Below are positions 45,937-54,462 of a DNA stretch of 64,000 nt, piece by piece. A program made the position numbers and the translations under genes. Position 1 is the first letter of the stretch. Each line of letters starts with the position of its first letter. Under the pieces are notes generated by a model. The model had not been told where the DNA came from. It did not search any database and saw nothing but the letters and a program-made list of their open reading frames with translations. The DNA is from JBJEXX01 sp051886215 (GTDB lineage Bacteria; Bacillota_I; Bacilli_A; RF39; UBA660), in NCBI GenBank assembly GCA_051886215.1, contig JBJEXX010000111.1, positions 14,429 through 78,428 on the forward strand, in the 5' to 3' direction.

Positions 45937-46803
45937 TTATTTTAATTTCTTTTTTAATTCTTTTACTTTTTTCTTCTTAGCTTTAATATCCGACATTCTC
46001 TTAAGCTTGTATCTACTATCATCCACTTCATTAGATATAGCCCCTGCATATTCAAAAGGATCATACTCTGCCCACACTGCTATAATCCATGGAATCAAAC
46101 TTGCAACGAATCCCATAATACCAGACTTCACAGGATACTTTTTTAAATTAGAATTAATTTTATTTTTTTCTTCTTCATTTATTTGAACATCAGCTTTAAT
46201 ACTTATTTCATCAGTACCTAAATCAGATTTTAATCTTTCATCTGTTAATTCAACAACATCTTTATTTTTTACTTCTAAATCATATTTTTTTATAAGTTCA
46301 AAATAATCTGTATTAACAGCTTCCTCTACTTCTTCTTGAGAATGAAAGTCAATACCTTCTGTAGCCTCATAAGTATATCTAACAAGATTACCATCTTCTT
46401 CAAACCATCTAGTTTTTACATTTATATTTTCCTTATATAAACTGTTATTTAATTCTTCTTCATAATTACCTAAGCTATCCATAGATATAATTTTTACTTC
46501 ATCACCAAGATCAACAGGATCAGCTTCAGTAACTTTATAAATAATAGAAGAGCCACCAGCCCAAACTCCCGCACTAACAACAAAAGGTAAAAGCATAAGT
46601 GAAACATAACCTGTAACTTTTAAATTTCTTATACCTTTAATCTTTCTAACTTTTCTCTTATCTCTTTTATATTCTTTTTTTGCTTCTTCATATTCTGTTT
46701 TTAGAAAAGGTCTATCATTTTTATAACCAGTTTTATTATAAACTTCCTTCTCTAAATCTCTTATTTCTTGTTCTAAATTTTCTTTATTCATTTTATTTTT
46801 CAT
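45937..46803 (-). CDS. membrane protein with coiled-coil ends, unknown
   Basis: 288 residues from ATG 46803. A charged helical start (NLEQEIRDLEKEVYNKTG), a membrane helix near 75-95, an acidic outer domain, a second hydrophobic segment near 235-255 and a very basic coiled-coil tail. The frame is open to a TTG at 46863, but that TTG is part of a -35 box, so the longer N-terminus would be a promoter read as protein. Function unknown. Confidence 0.65.
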   Translation of the reverse strand: MKNKMNKENLEQEIRDLEKEVYNKTGYKNDRPFLKTEYEEAKKEYKRDKRKVRKIKGIRNLKVTGYVSLMLLPFVVSAGVWAGGSSIIYKVTEADPVDLGDEVKIISMDSLGNYEEELNNSLYKENINVKTRWFEEDGNLVRYTYEATEGIDFHSQEEVEEAVNTDYFELIKKYDLEVKNKDVVELTDERLKSDLGTDEISIKADVQINEEEKNKINSNLKKYPVKSGIMGFVASLIPWIIAVWAEYDPFEYAGAISNEVDDSRYKLKRMSDIKAKKKKVKELKKKLK

Positions 46804-46834
46804 GTTAAACCAATCCCCCAATAAAAGTAGGAAT

Positions 46835-46863
46835 ATTATAACATATATTAACAATTTTTTCAA
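46835..46863 (-). promoter_or_regulatory. promoter of the 45937 gene
   Basis: Minus strand TTGAAA (46858-46863), 17 bases, TATAAT (46835-46840), with the ATG about 32 bases downstream. Confidence 0.75.
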
Positions 46864-46870
46864 TAAATAA

Positions 46871-47050
46871 TCATTTATTTTTATACATAATTAATGCTGA
46901 ATAACAATATATTTGTTCTTCAGAAAAAACAGAACAAGATACACTATACTTTATATCAATAATCTCAATTTCTTCATCTATAAAATCATTTATGTCATTT
47001 TCTAAATCTTTTTCATGTCCTTCATCAAATATTTTCACTTTCAAAATCAT
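46871..47050 (-). CDS. Cse60-like sporulation protein
   Basis: 59 residues from ATG 47050. KVKIFDEGHEKDLENDINDF, EIIDIKYSVSC and QIYCYSALIMYK match by eye the Spore_Cse60 family, small SigE-dependent proteins in Bacillus. The ribosome site is weak (GGTG directly before the ATG), fitting low vegetative expression. Family call from recalled similarity; function in sporulation not established. Confidence 0.6.
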   Translation of the reverse strand: MILKVKIFDEGHEKDLENDINDFIDEEIEIIDIKYSVSCSVFSEEQIYCYSALIMYKNK

Positions 47051-47068
47051 CACCAAATAAACATTAAC

Positions 47069-47103
47069 AAAAAAAAAGTAAGAATATTGTCTATTCTTTA
47101 CTT
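47069..47103 (-). terminator. terminator at the end of the 47091 gene
   Basis: AAGTAAGAATA pairs with TATTCTTTACTT (one bulge), followed by nine T on the minus strand; it includes the gene's stop. Confidence 0.7.
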
Positions 47104-47897
47104 ATTTTATAAAAGTAATAATTATTATTTTCACTTTTTTTAAAAGTATAAATATATGTATTTAAAGAAGTTCTATATTGAGAAAAATTCTCTTCTTTAA
47201 AATTATCATCAATCTTATTTCTTAAATCAATATCACTATATAGAACATCATCACTAATAAATCCTACTTGTTGATATATTCTTAATTCTTTATCAGATTT
47301 AACAATTTTAATTATTTCAGGATAAATAATTATTTTTGATATAGAAGTACAATTATTATAAAATTCATAATTATCGTTATTAGTATTATAATTTACTTTT
47401 AAACATGTATCCGCACTTGTTGATGTTGTATCTTTAGAATATTCTAAACTTTCTCCAAAGATATCTTTATAAACTTTTTTAAAATCATCAACACTGGTAA
47501 CAAACCCATTTTCTATTTTAGTATTTGAATCATTATCTTTAAGATTAAACCACATAATTTTTAATAAATCATCATTATTAAAATCCGATACTAAAACATC
47601 ATTGGTTATTTTATAATAAAAAGAATCTAAGTATTCAGGTTTATAATTATGTTTATTTATACAATCTTCTCCTACTACTTTTTTATATAAATCTAAAGCA
47701 GTCTTATCATTTGTATCTAATTCTTCTTCTAATAATACCGTTTCAATGGTTTCTTCATTCTTATTTTCAGTTTTTTGAATATTAATATTAATTATTTTCT
47801 TTTGAATTAATATTCCACTTATTATTAAAATAAATGATAAAAGCATTAAAATAATAGATAAAACTAATATAAATTTGTTACCCTTTTTATCTTTCAT
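47091..47897 (-). CDS. membrane-anchored hypothetical protein
   Basis: 268 residues: basic start, one membrane helix near 10-32, then a polar outer domain of mixed structure with Cys residues (EDCINKHN, TCLKVNYN, NNCTSISK). No family recognised. AGGAGG site. Similar in plan to several other one-helix surface proteins in the window. Confidence 0.65.
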   Translation of the reverse strand: MKDKKGNKFILVLSIILMLLSFILIISGILIQKKIININIQKTENKNEETIETVLLEEELDTNDKTALDLYKKVVGEDCINKHNYKPEYLDSFYYKITNDVLVSDFNNDDLLKIMWFNLKDNDSNTKIENGFVTSVDDFKKVYKDIFGESLEYSKDTTSTSADTCLKVNYNTNNDNYEFYNNCTSISKIIIYPEIIKIVKSDKELRIYQQVGFISDDVLYSDIDLRNKIDDNFKEENFSQYRTSLNTYIYTFKKSENNNYYFYKISKE

Positions 47898-47945
47898 AAA
47901 ATCCTCCTATCATAAAAATTCTAACATATTAGAAGATTAAAGTAA

Positions 47946-47973
47946 ATTAAAATAGGCTTGTATAAGCCTATTT
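47946..47973 (-). terminator. leuS terminator
   Basis: AATAGGCTT and AAGCCTATT form a strong hairpin; the leuS stop TAG (47968-47970) is within it. Confidence 0.8.
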
Positions 47974-50388
47974 TACTACAATATTTACAATTTTATTTTT
48001 TATGACAATAACTTTAATTACTTCTTTATCTTGAATATGTTTAATAACATTTTCTTCATTCAAAGCTTTAGATTTAATATTTTCTTCATCTTCGTCAACA
48101 GATATTGTAATAGTAGATCTTACTTTACCATTTACTTGAACCGCAATTGTTTTTTCGCTTTCAATTGTTTTAGATTCATCATAAACTGGCCAACTTGATT
48201 CACATATAGGAACAAATCCCATCATTTCATTTAATTCTTCTGTAATATGAGGCGCAACTGGATTTAATAGAGTAAGTAATAATCTATATTCATCTTTAGT
48301 AATATATTCACTTTCTTCAAATGTATTAGTTAAAATCATTAAAGTAGATATAGCAGTATTATAGCCTTGAGATACAATATCATCTTCTACTTTTTTAATA
48401 CTTCTATGAATTAATGCTTCATGTGATTTTTGATAACCTTCTTCATCTTTTACTTTATCTTTTAATCTAATAACTTTATCAATAAATCTTTTACATCCTC
48501 TTAAAGATTCTGTACTCCAAGGAGCATCTTGTTTATAATCTCCCATAAACATTTCATATACACGTAATGTATCAGCACCATATTCATTTACAATATCATC
48601 CGGATTAATAACATTTCCTTTAGATTTAGACATTTTTTCATTATTAGATCCTAATACCATTCCATGACTTACTCTAGTCCAAATCATTTCTTTTTTAGGT
48701 ACTAAGCCAATATTATATAAGAATTGAACCCAAAATCTAGCATATAATAAATGTCTTGCAGTATGTTCCATACCACCATTATACCAATCAACTTGTCCCC
48801 AATATTTCATTGCATCCATTGAAGCAAATGCTTTATCATTATGTGGATCCATAAATCTTAAGAAATACCATGATGAGCCTGCCCAGTTAGGCATCGTATC
48901 AGTTTCTCTCTTAGCTGGTTTACCACATTTTGGACAAGTAGTATTAACCCAATCAGTAATTTTAGCAAGTGGACTTTCACCAGTATCTGTTGGTTCATAT
49001 TCCGCAACATCAGGAAGAACTAAAGGTAAATCTTCTTCATTCATTGGTTGCCATCCACAATCTTCACAATAAATCATTGGAATTGGTTCTCCCCAAAATC
49101 TTTGGCGTGAGAAAATCCAATCTCTCATCTTATAATTATTAACACGTCTACCTATTTCTTTTTCTTCTAACTTTTTAGTAATAGCTTCTTTAGCTTCTTC
49201 TACAGTTAAACCCGTAAATTCTTCTGAATTAATTAATTTGCATCCTTTTCCTAAATAGTCATGTTTTTCAAAAGCTTTTTCACTTACATCAGCACCATCA
49301 ATAACTTGAATCATTTCAATATTATGTTCTTTAGCATATTCAAAATCTCTTTGGTCATGGGTAGGAACAGCCATTACCGCTCCAGTACCGTAATCACCTA
49401 AAACAAAATCTCCTAAGAATACTGGAACTTCTTTACCATTAACCGGATTAATTGCTTTTATTCCTTTCAATATACAGCCTGTCTTACCTTTATTAAGTTC
49501 AGTTCTATCCATCGCAGACTTTTTAGCTGTTTCTTTAATATAAGCTTCAGCTTCTTCTCTATTTTCAACCCTTGGTAATAATTCTTTTATTAATTTTCCA
49601 TCTGGCGCAATGACAAAGAAGGTTATACCATAAACAGTTTCTATACAAGTTGTAAAAACAGAAAACTTTCCTCCACCAACTATATCAACATCTAATTCTA
49701 CACCTTCACTCTTACCAATCCAATTTATTTGTCCAAGTTTAACACGATCTGCGAAATTAGTATCATCAAGACCTTTTAATAAGTCTTCTGCATAATCACT
49801 CATTCTAAGCATCCATTGCGATTTTTCCTTTTGTTCCACTGTGCTTCCACATCTTTCACATACACCACCAGCAGCATCCTCATTAGATAAAACTGACTTA
49901 CAAGTAGGACACCAATTTACTGGAATAGTATCTTTATAAGCCATACCATGCTTATAAAATTGTAAAAATTGCCATTGTGTCCATTTATAATAATCTGGAT
50001 CTGTTGTTGAAAATTCACGATCCCAATCAAATGAGAACCCAAGTGATTTCATTTGTCCTTTAAATGTTTTTATGTTTTCTCTTACTGCATCTTTAGGATG
50101 AATGTGATTCTTTATAGCGTATTGTTCTGCAGGTGCCCCAAAAGCATCCCATCCCATAGGATATAGAACATTATACCCTTGTAATCTTTTCATTCTAGCA
50201 AGTGCATCTTGTGCGGTATAACTTCTAACATGGCCTACATGAAGACCACTTCCAGATGGATAAGGAAACTCTACTAAAATATAATATGGATCTTTAGTAT
50301 CATTTGTCTTTGCTCTAAAAACACCTTTATCTTCCCAATACTTTTGCCATTTACTTTCTATTTCTTTTATTGTTTTTAACTCTTTCAT
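47968..50388 (-). CDS. leuS: leucyl-tRNA synthetase
   Basis: 806 residues. Class I synthetase with FPYPSGSGLHVGHVRSY (HIGH equivalent), zinc-type Cys pairs in the connective region, a full CP1 editing domain (about 220-410), the second domain DWIFSRQRFWGEPIP, and KMSKSKGNVINP near 575. The C-terminal anticodon and LeuS tail are present. Start overlaps the preceding small membrane gene by 38 bases, and both lie behind a Leu T-box. Confidence 0.97.
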   Translation of the reverse strand: MKELKTIKEIESKWQKYWEDKGVFRAKTNDTKDPYYILVEFPYPSGSGLHVGHVRSYTAQDALARMKRLQGYNVLYPMGWDAFGAPAEQYAIKNHIHPKDAVRENIKTFKGQMKSLGFSFDWDREFSTTDPDYYKWTQWQFLQFYKHGMAYKDTIPVNWCPTCKSVLSNEDAAGGVCERCGSTVEQKEKSQWMLRMSDYAEDLLKGLDDTNFADRVKLGQINWIGKSEGVELDVDIVGGGKFSVFTTCIETVYGITFFVIAPDGKLIKELLPRVENREEAEAYIKETAKKSAMDRTELNKGKTGCILKGIKAINPVNGKEVPVFLGDFVLGDYGTGAVMAVPTHDQRDFEYAKEHNIEMIQVIDGADVSEKAFEKHDYLGKGCKLINSEEFTGLTVEEAKEAITKKLEEKEIGRRVNNYKMRDWIFSRQRFWGEPIPMIYCEDCGWQPMNEEDLPLVLPDVAEYEPTDTGESPLAKITDWVNTTCPKCGKPAKRETDTMPNWAGSSWYFLRFMDPHNDKAFASMDAMKYWGQVDWYNGGMEHTARHLLYARFWVQFLYNIGLVPKKEMIWTRVSHGMVLGSNNEKMSKSKGNVINPDDIVNEYGADTLRVYEMFMGDYKQDAPWSTESLRGCKRFIDKVIRLKDKVKDEEGYQKSHEALIHRSIKKVEDDIVSQGYNTAISTLMILTNTFEESEYITKDEYRLLLTLLNPVAPHITEELNEMMGFVPICESSWPVYDESKTIESEKTIAVQVNGKVRSTITISVDEDEENIKSKALNEENVIKHIQDKEVIKVIVIKNKIVNIVVK

Positions 50389-50734
50389 CTATAACCAATC
50401 CTTTCTTAACTAAATAATTTCCAAAAATTGTATAACTAATTAAAATAACAGGTATCATTAATACTACTGCAACTAAACATTCTATATTCAGTTTATCAAT
50501 AAAACTTACCCAAAAAAGTATGAGCGCAATATCTAACGCATTAATGAGCGCAATTGTTTTCATAAAATTATAATAATTTATTTTTTTCATATCTAATTTA
50601 AATTTTTGAATTAAAAATTTAACTTCAGTACTAGCCTTATTAGGATCATATTTCATCTTTTTTCTAATAACAAATATTGAATAATATAATCTTATTAAAA
50701 TAAATGCCATTAAAGCTACTAATATATTTTTCAT
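50351..50734 (-). CDS. small membrane protein co-transcribed with leuS
   Basis: 127 residues from ATG 50734; the frame extends upstream into the T-box, which is not coding. A membrane helix at the start (about 3-20), a basic helix MKYDPNKASTEVKFLIQKF, two further membrane helices (about 58-100) and a basic tail. No family recognised. It lies between the T-box and leuS and overlaps leuS, so it should be induced by leucine starvation. Confidence 0.7.
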   Translation of the reverse strand: MKNILVALMAFILIRLYYSIFVIRKKMKYDPNKASTEVKFLIQKFKLDMKKINYYNFMKTIALINALDIALILFWVSFIDKLNIECLVAVVLMIPVILISYTIFGNYLVKKGLVIDERVKNNKRNRK

Positions 50735-50751
50735 AATACTCCTTTCAAAAG

Positions 50752-50948
50752 AAAAAAACATTCTTCCATAAGGACGAATGTTTCGCGGTACCACCTTAAT
50801 TCACAGATAACTGTGCACTTATATTTATAAAGGAATTACCCTTATTGTGTATTCTAAAGTCAAGTTCATATATTGTTTTTACTGATTTACACCATCCATC
50901 AGCTCTCTATAAAAAACCAATAAATTACTACTACTTAACACAAATATA
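50752..50948 (-). promoter_or_regulatory. T-box riboswitch of leuS operon
   Basis: Minus strand shows AGAGAGCTGATGGATGGTGTAAA, split here as the stem I signature AGAGAGCTGATGG then ATGGTGTAAA, GAACTTGA with a Leu triplet (CUU or UUG), AAGGTGGTACCGCG (T-box), and the terminator AACATTC ... GAATGTT with seven T (50752-50782). The first gene downstream is the small membrane gene, then leuS. Confidence 0.92.
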
Positions 50949-50954
50949 TTTAAT

Positions 50955-50983
50955 ATTATATTAAATTGTTGTAATATATTCAA
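50955..50983 (-). promoter_or_regulatory. promoter of the leuS T-box transcript
   Basis: Minus strand TTGAAT (50978-50983), 17 bases, TATAAT (50955-50960). It overlaps the last codons of the GH31 gene. Confidence 0.75.
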
Positions 50984-53366
50984 GTAATTTTAAGAATAAT
51001 TTTATATGATTTTGAGAAAGTCCTTTCTTTTTCAACTTTCTTATTGCTATTCTTTTCTTTTTAATAGGTAAGTCACCAAACATTATTGAAGATATTTCTT
51101 CTTTTAAAATAGTGGCAATTTGCAAATCCAAAAGAATACTATCAATATCTTCGTTAATAACACGAACTGCATCTATCTCAATATCTTTACCACGACAATT
51201 AACACTCAATTGTCCAATTGTTGGAACATGTTTTACTTCTACAATAAAATCGTTATCCTCAACATAAGATATGCAATCATGCTCAGTATCTCCAACATGA
51301 ACATTTACTTTTTCTGCTTCTTTTGTATTTCTAAATCTTAATTTATAATCTCTATAATCTGGGACGACTCCACTCTTACCATCAATACTTCTTACAATTA
51401 CCGTAAAATTATTTTTTAAATAATTATATTCTATATCTGTTTTTAAATAAAAACCTTCTTTATATAAAGCTGTTAACCCATCATCCTCGTATAAAGTATA
51501 TTTGTTACTACTGCCTGGAAACAATTGAATTTCAAGTTCTGTAGGATTACCAATATTATTTTTATTACTTTTATTAGATAATGGTATAATAGCACCACTT
51601 TTTGCAAATACAGCATAATCTTCTTCTTTAAAGAAAGAAACATATTTTTTATTACCCATAAATTTTTTACCTGTTGTAAAATCATACCAAATACCTTCCG
51701 GTATAAAAAACTTATGAATGGTTCTATTCATTACTAAATCTTTCTTTTCAGTAATCGGCGCAACCATCATCTGAGAACCAAAAAAGTATTGATTTCTATA
51801 AACATTATCATCATAAACAAATGGATAATCATAATAAAATGGCCTTATAAACAATTTTGCATCATTATAATAATTATAAGCTTCTGTATATAAATATGGT
51901 ATTAATCTATGACGAAGTTGTAAATATCTTACAACAATACTTTGTGTTTTTACATCCCATCTCCATGGTTCTCTTTTATAATATTTACCACCATTAACAT
52001 TAAATCTAAGTATTGGCGAAAAAACACCAAGCTCAACACTTCTTATATATAACTCGCTTTCTTCTATACCACCATAATTACCACCAATATCATGACTTAT
52101 CCAAGCAAGTCCAATATTAGCGCCACTTAAATTATAAAATGGTATTAGTTTTAAATTATCCCAATTAACTCTAGTCTTCCCCGAATAGATAACTGGATAT
52201 CTATGAGACGCAACTAATGAATTTCTAGCAAGCATCATATTTCTTTTTGATAAATTCTTACCAGAATCTAAATATAAATAATGATTAATAGGTACTAAAG
52301 ATTTAATATTTTTAAAATCATCATAATCATTCCAAAAGAAATCTACTCCAACAGATTCTAAAGGATTTAAAAATAATTTTAAGTAAACATCTAATATTCT
52401 AGGATCATATACATTAAATGGTATATCTTTACCTTGCTCTACTTGTATATATTTTAAAGCTTCATTATAAAATGTTTCATTACTTTTAATAGGATATTTT
52501 GGATTAATCTTAAGTCCAACCCTTATATTATTATTATGAGCATAATCTATCATTTCTTTAGGATTTTTAACACATACATCATAAAATGTATATCCAGGAT
52601 TTTGATTAGGTAATGACCAATAGCTTAAAAGTAATATAGATAACGGTATCTCATTCCTAGAAAAATTATTAATTAAGTCCTCTATTTCTTCACTCTTATA
52701 ATAATAATCTTTACTCCACCAATTTCCTAAAGCATATCTTGGAATAAAAGCAGGTTTTCCAGTAATTAAAAAATAATCACTAATTGCTTTATCAATTTCT
52801 TTTTTATATATAAATACATAAATATCAATGTTTCCATTAGGTCTACTAGCTAAAGTACCATCTTCCATAATTAATAATGTATCACTATCATCAATAGAAG
52901 CAAATCCATCTAAAGAGTAAAGACCCTTCCTATATTTTACACTTTTAGATTCATCAAGTGATACACTACTAGCTTCATAATTTTTAGCTTCTGGATGTTT
53001 ATAATACCATTCTTTAGGTAACTCATTTGCTTTTAATTCTTCATTAATTGTTATTTTCAAATTCGCAGAACCATTTATTTTAGTACCTAAAAAATGTTTT
53101 CCTTTTAAATATTGTAAAACAAAATAATCAGTTTTAATTTCTAAATAAGTATCATCTTCACGTAATGTAAATTTAGGTTTTTTGTTATATCTATTAAGTA
53201 CTAATTGACTAGGATAATCAACAAAAGCATTAGTAGGACTATATTCAAGTCTAATAAGGCCATCTGTAATAATAGTAAATCTATAATTATTTCCTTGAAC
53301 AATAGCCTCACTATTACCTTTTGGTTTTTCCATATCATATCTAAATTGCTTACCAAGTTCATACAT
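50961..53366 (-). CDS. glycoside hydrolase family 31 (alpha-glucosidase/xylosidase type)
   Basis: 801 residues from ATG 53366 (TAGGTG site). Galactose-mutarotase-like start (TIITDGLIRLEYSP), a TIM barrel with the nucleophile strand VDFFWNDYDDF near 345, and the acid/base strand AWISHDIGG near 420, then beta-sandwich domains and a C-terminal helical tail of about 60 residues not usual in the family. No signal peptide, so intracellular action on short glucosides is likely. The motif after the nucleophile is WNDYDD instead of the common WxDMNE. Sugar specificity is open. Confidence 0.88.
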   Translation of the reverse strand: MYELGKQFRYDMEKPKGNSEAIVQGNNYRFTIITDGLIRLEYSPTNAFVDYPSQLVLNRYNKKPKFTLREDDTYLEIKTDYFVLQYLKGKHFLGTKINGSANLKITINEELKANELPKEWYYKHPEAKNYEASSVSLDESKSVKYRKGLYSLDGFASIDDSDTLLIMEDGTLASRPNGNIDIYVFIYKKEIDKAISDYFLITGKPAFIPRYALGNWWSKDYYYKSEEIEDLINNFSRNEIPLSILLLSYWSLPNQNPGYTFYDVCVKNPKEMIDYAHNNNIRVGLKINPKYPIKSNETFYNEALKYIQVEQGKDIPFNVYDPRILDVYLKLFLNPLESVGVDFFWNDYDDFKNIKSLVPINHYLYLDSGKNLSKRNMMLARNSLVASHRYPVIYSGKTRVNWDNLKLIPFYNLSGANIGLAWISHDIGGNYGGIEESELYIRSVELGVFSPILRFNVNGGKYYKREPWRWDVKTQSIVVRYLQLRHRLIPYLYTEAYNYYNDAKLFIRPFYYDYPFVYDDNVYRNQYFFGSQMMVAPITEKKDLVMNRTIHKFFIPEGIWYDFTTGKKFMGNKKYVSFFKEEDYAVFAKSGAIIPLSNKSNKNNIGNPTELEIQLFPGSSNKYTLYEDDGLTALYKEGFYLKTDIEYNYLKNNFTVIVRSIDGKSGVVPDYRDYKLRFRNTKEAEKVNVHVGDTEHDCISYVEDNDFIVEVKHVPTIGQLSVNCRGKDIEIDAVRVINEDIDSILLDLQIATILKEEISSIMFGDLPIKKKRIAIRKLKKKGLSQNHIKLFLKLLEYITTI

Positions 53367-53442
53367 GATTATCACCTAGCCTCTTATTCTATATAAATGA
53401 TAACATAATAATTAAAAAAAAACTAGCAAAAACTAATTAAAA

Positions 53443-53465
53443 TAAAAAGATTGCCTAAGCAATCT
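53443..53465 (-). terminator. dut terminator
   Basis: AGATTGC and GCAATCT around CTAA, followed by T on the minus strand. Confidence 0.75.
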
Positions 53466-53473
53466 AATTAAAC

Positions 53474-53920
53474 TTATTTAGTTCCAGTTGAACCAAATCC
53501 ACCTGCACCACGAATGGTATCATCTAATTCGTCTGCGATTTGATAATCAGCTTTTAAATATGGGGTAAGTACCATTTGGGCAATTTTATCTCCTGGCTCA
53601 ATAGTTCTTGTTTCTGTTGAATGATTACGAAGAGCAACCATAACTTCACCTCTATAATCAGAATCAATTACTCCTACTTTATTTGCTGGAGCAAGACCTT
53701 TTTTACATCCAAGACCACTTCTAGCATATACTAAACCAACATAACCTTCTGGAATTTGAAAAGCTAGTCCTGTATGAATAAATTCAGTTGTATTAGGGGC
53801 TATATCTATTGCCTCATCCATACAAGCATATAAATCAGCTCCTGCAGCAAACTCACTACCATAAGTAGGTAATTTTGCTTTATCATCTAGTTTTTTAATA
53901 TTTACTTTTTTTTCCAACAT
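53474..53920 (-). CDS. dut: dUTP pyrophosphatase
   Basis: 148 residues with the five trimeric dUTPase motifs: AAGADLYAC, YARSGLGCKKGL, GVIDSDYRGEV, GDKIAQMVL and the C-terminal GAGGFGSTGT. Converts dUTP to dUMP, keeping uracil out of DNA and supplying dTMP synthesis. AGGAG site. It sits in one unit with nrdG and nrdD, a nucleotide-supply operon. Confidence 0.97.
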   Translation of the reverse strand: MLEKKVNIKKLDDKAKLPTYGSEFAAGADLYACMDEAIDIAPNTTEFIHTGLAFQIPEGYVGLVYARSGLGCKKGLAPANKVGVIDSDYRGEVMVALRNHSTETRTIEPGDKIAQMVLTPYLKADYQIADELDDTIRGAGGFGSTGTK

Positions 53921-53929
53921 AAAACTCTC

Positions 53930-54454
53930 CTAATTATTTTTATAATGCAATACTATTTCATTTGTTTTTAATGTTTCTTTAACATCTATTATTCTTTGAT
54001 TACTAGATCCCCTAAAATATTTAGTAACATCTTTTTTATCTTCAATAAACTCACCATCAACTATAACATCAACATTATTTAATATTTCTTTTGTAAAATT
54101 ATATTTTTTACTCCAAGGAATCAAATCATCATCAAAAGAATAACCTGTATAAATCCAAATATTTTTACTTGGCAATTCTTTTTTTACTCTTTTAATTAAC
54201 GGAAGAATTCCTTCTTGGTTTGCAAGTTCCATAGGTTCTCCACCCAAAATAGTTAATCCTTCAATATAACTATGATCTAAATAAGATATTATTTCATCTA
54301 TAACTTCATTTGTGAATTCTTTACCATAATTGAAATCCCAAGCTTCTTTATTAAAACAGTTTTTACAATGATGGGTACAGCCACTTACAAACAAACTAAC
54401 CCTAACACCAGTACCATTAGAAATATCGTAATTTTTTACCTCTACGTAATTCAT
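53930..54454 (-). CDS. nrdG: anaerobic ribonucleotide reductase activase
   Basis: 174 residues; radical-SAM motif SGCTHHCKNCFN (Cx3Cx2C) near 30, GGEPMELANQEG, and VIVDGEFIE. It generates the glycyl radical on NrdD. It lies eight bases downstream of nrdD, in the usual order. AGGAG site. Confidence 0.96.
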   Translation of the reverse strand: MNYVEVKNYDISNGTGVRVSLFVSGCTHHCKNCFNKEAWDFNYGKEFTNEVIDEIISYLDHSYIEGLTILGGEPMELANQEGILPLIKRVKKELPSKNIWIYTGYSFDDDLIPWSKKYNFTKEILNNVDVIVDGEFIEDKKDVTKYFRGSSNQRIIDVKETLKTNEIVLHYKNN

Positions 54455-54462
54455 AATAGCTC

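Noticed and set aside
50735..50794. Coding start within the leuS T-box
   Set aside because: Those bases form the T-box terminator and antiterminator; the ATG at 50734 has its own context.
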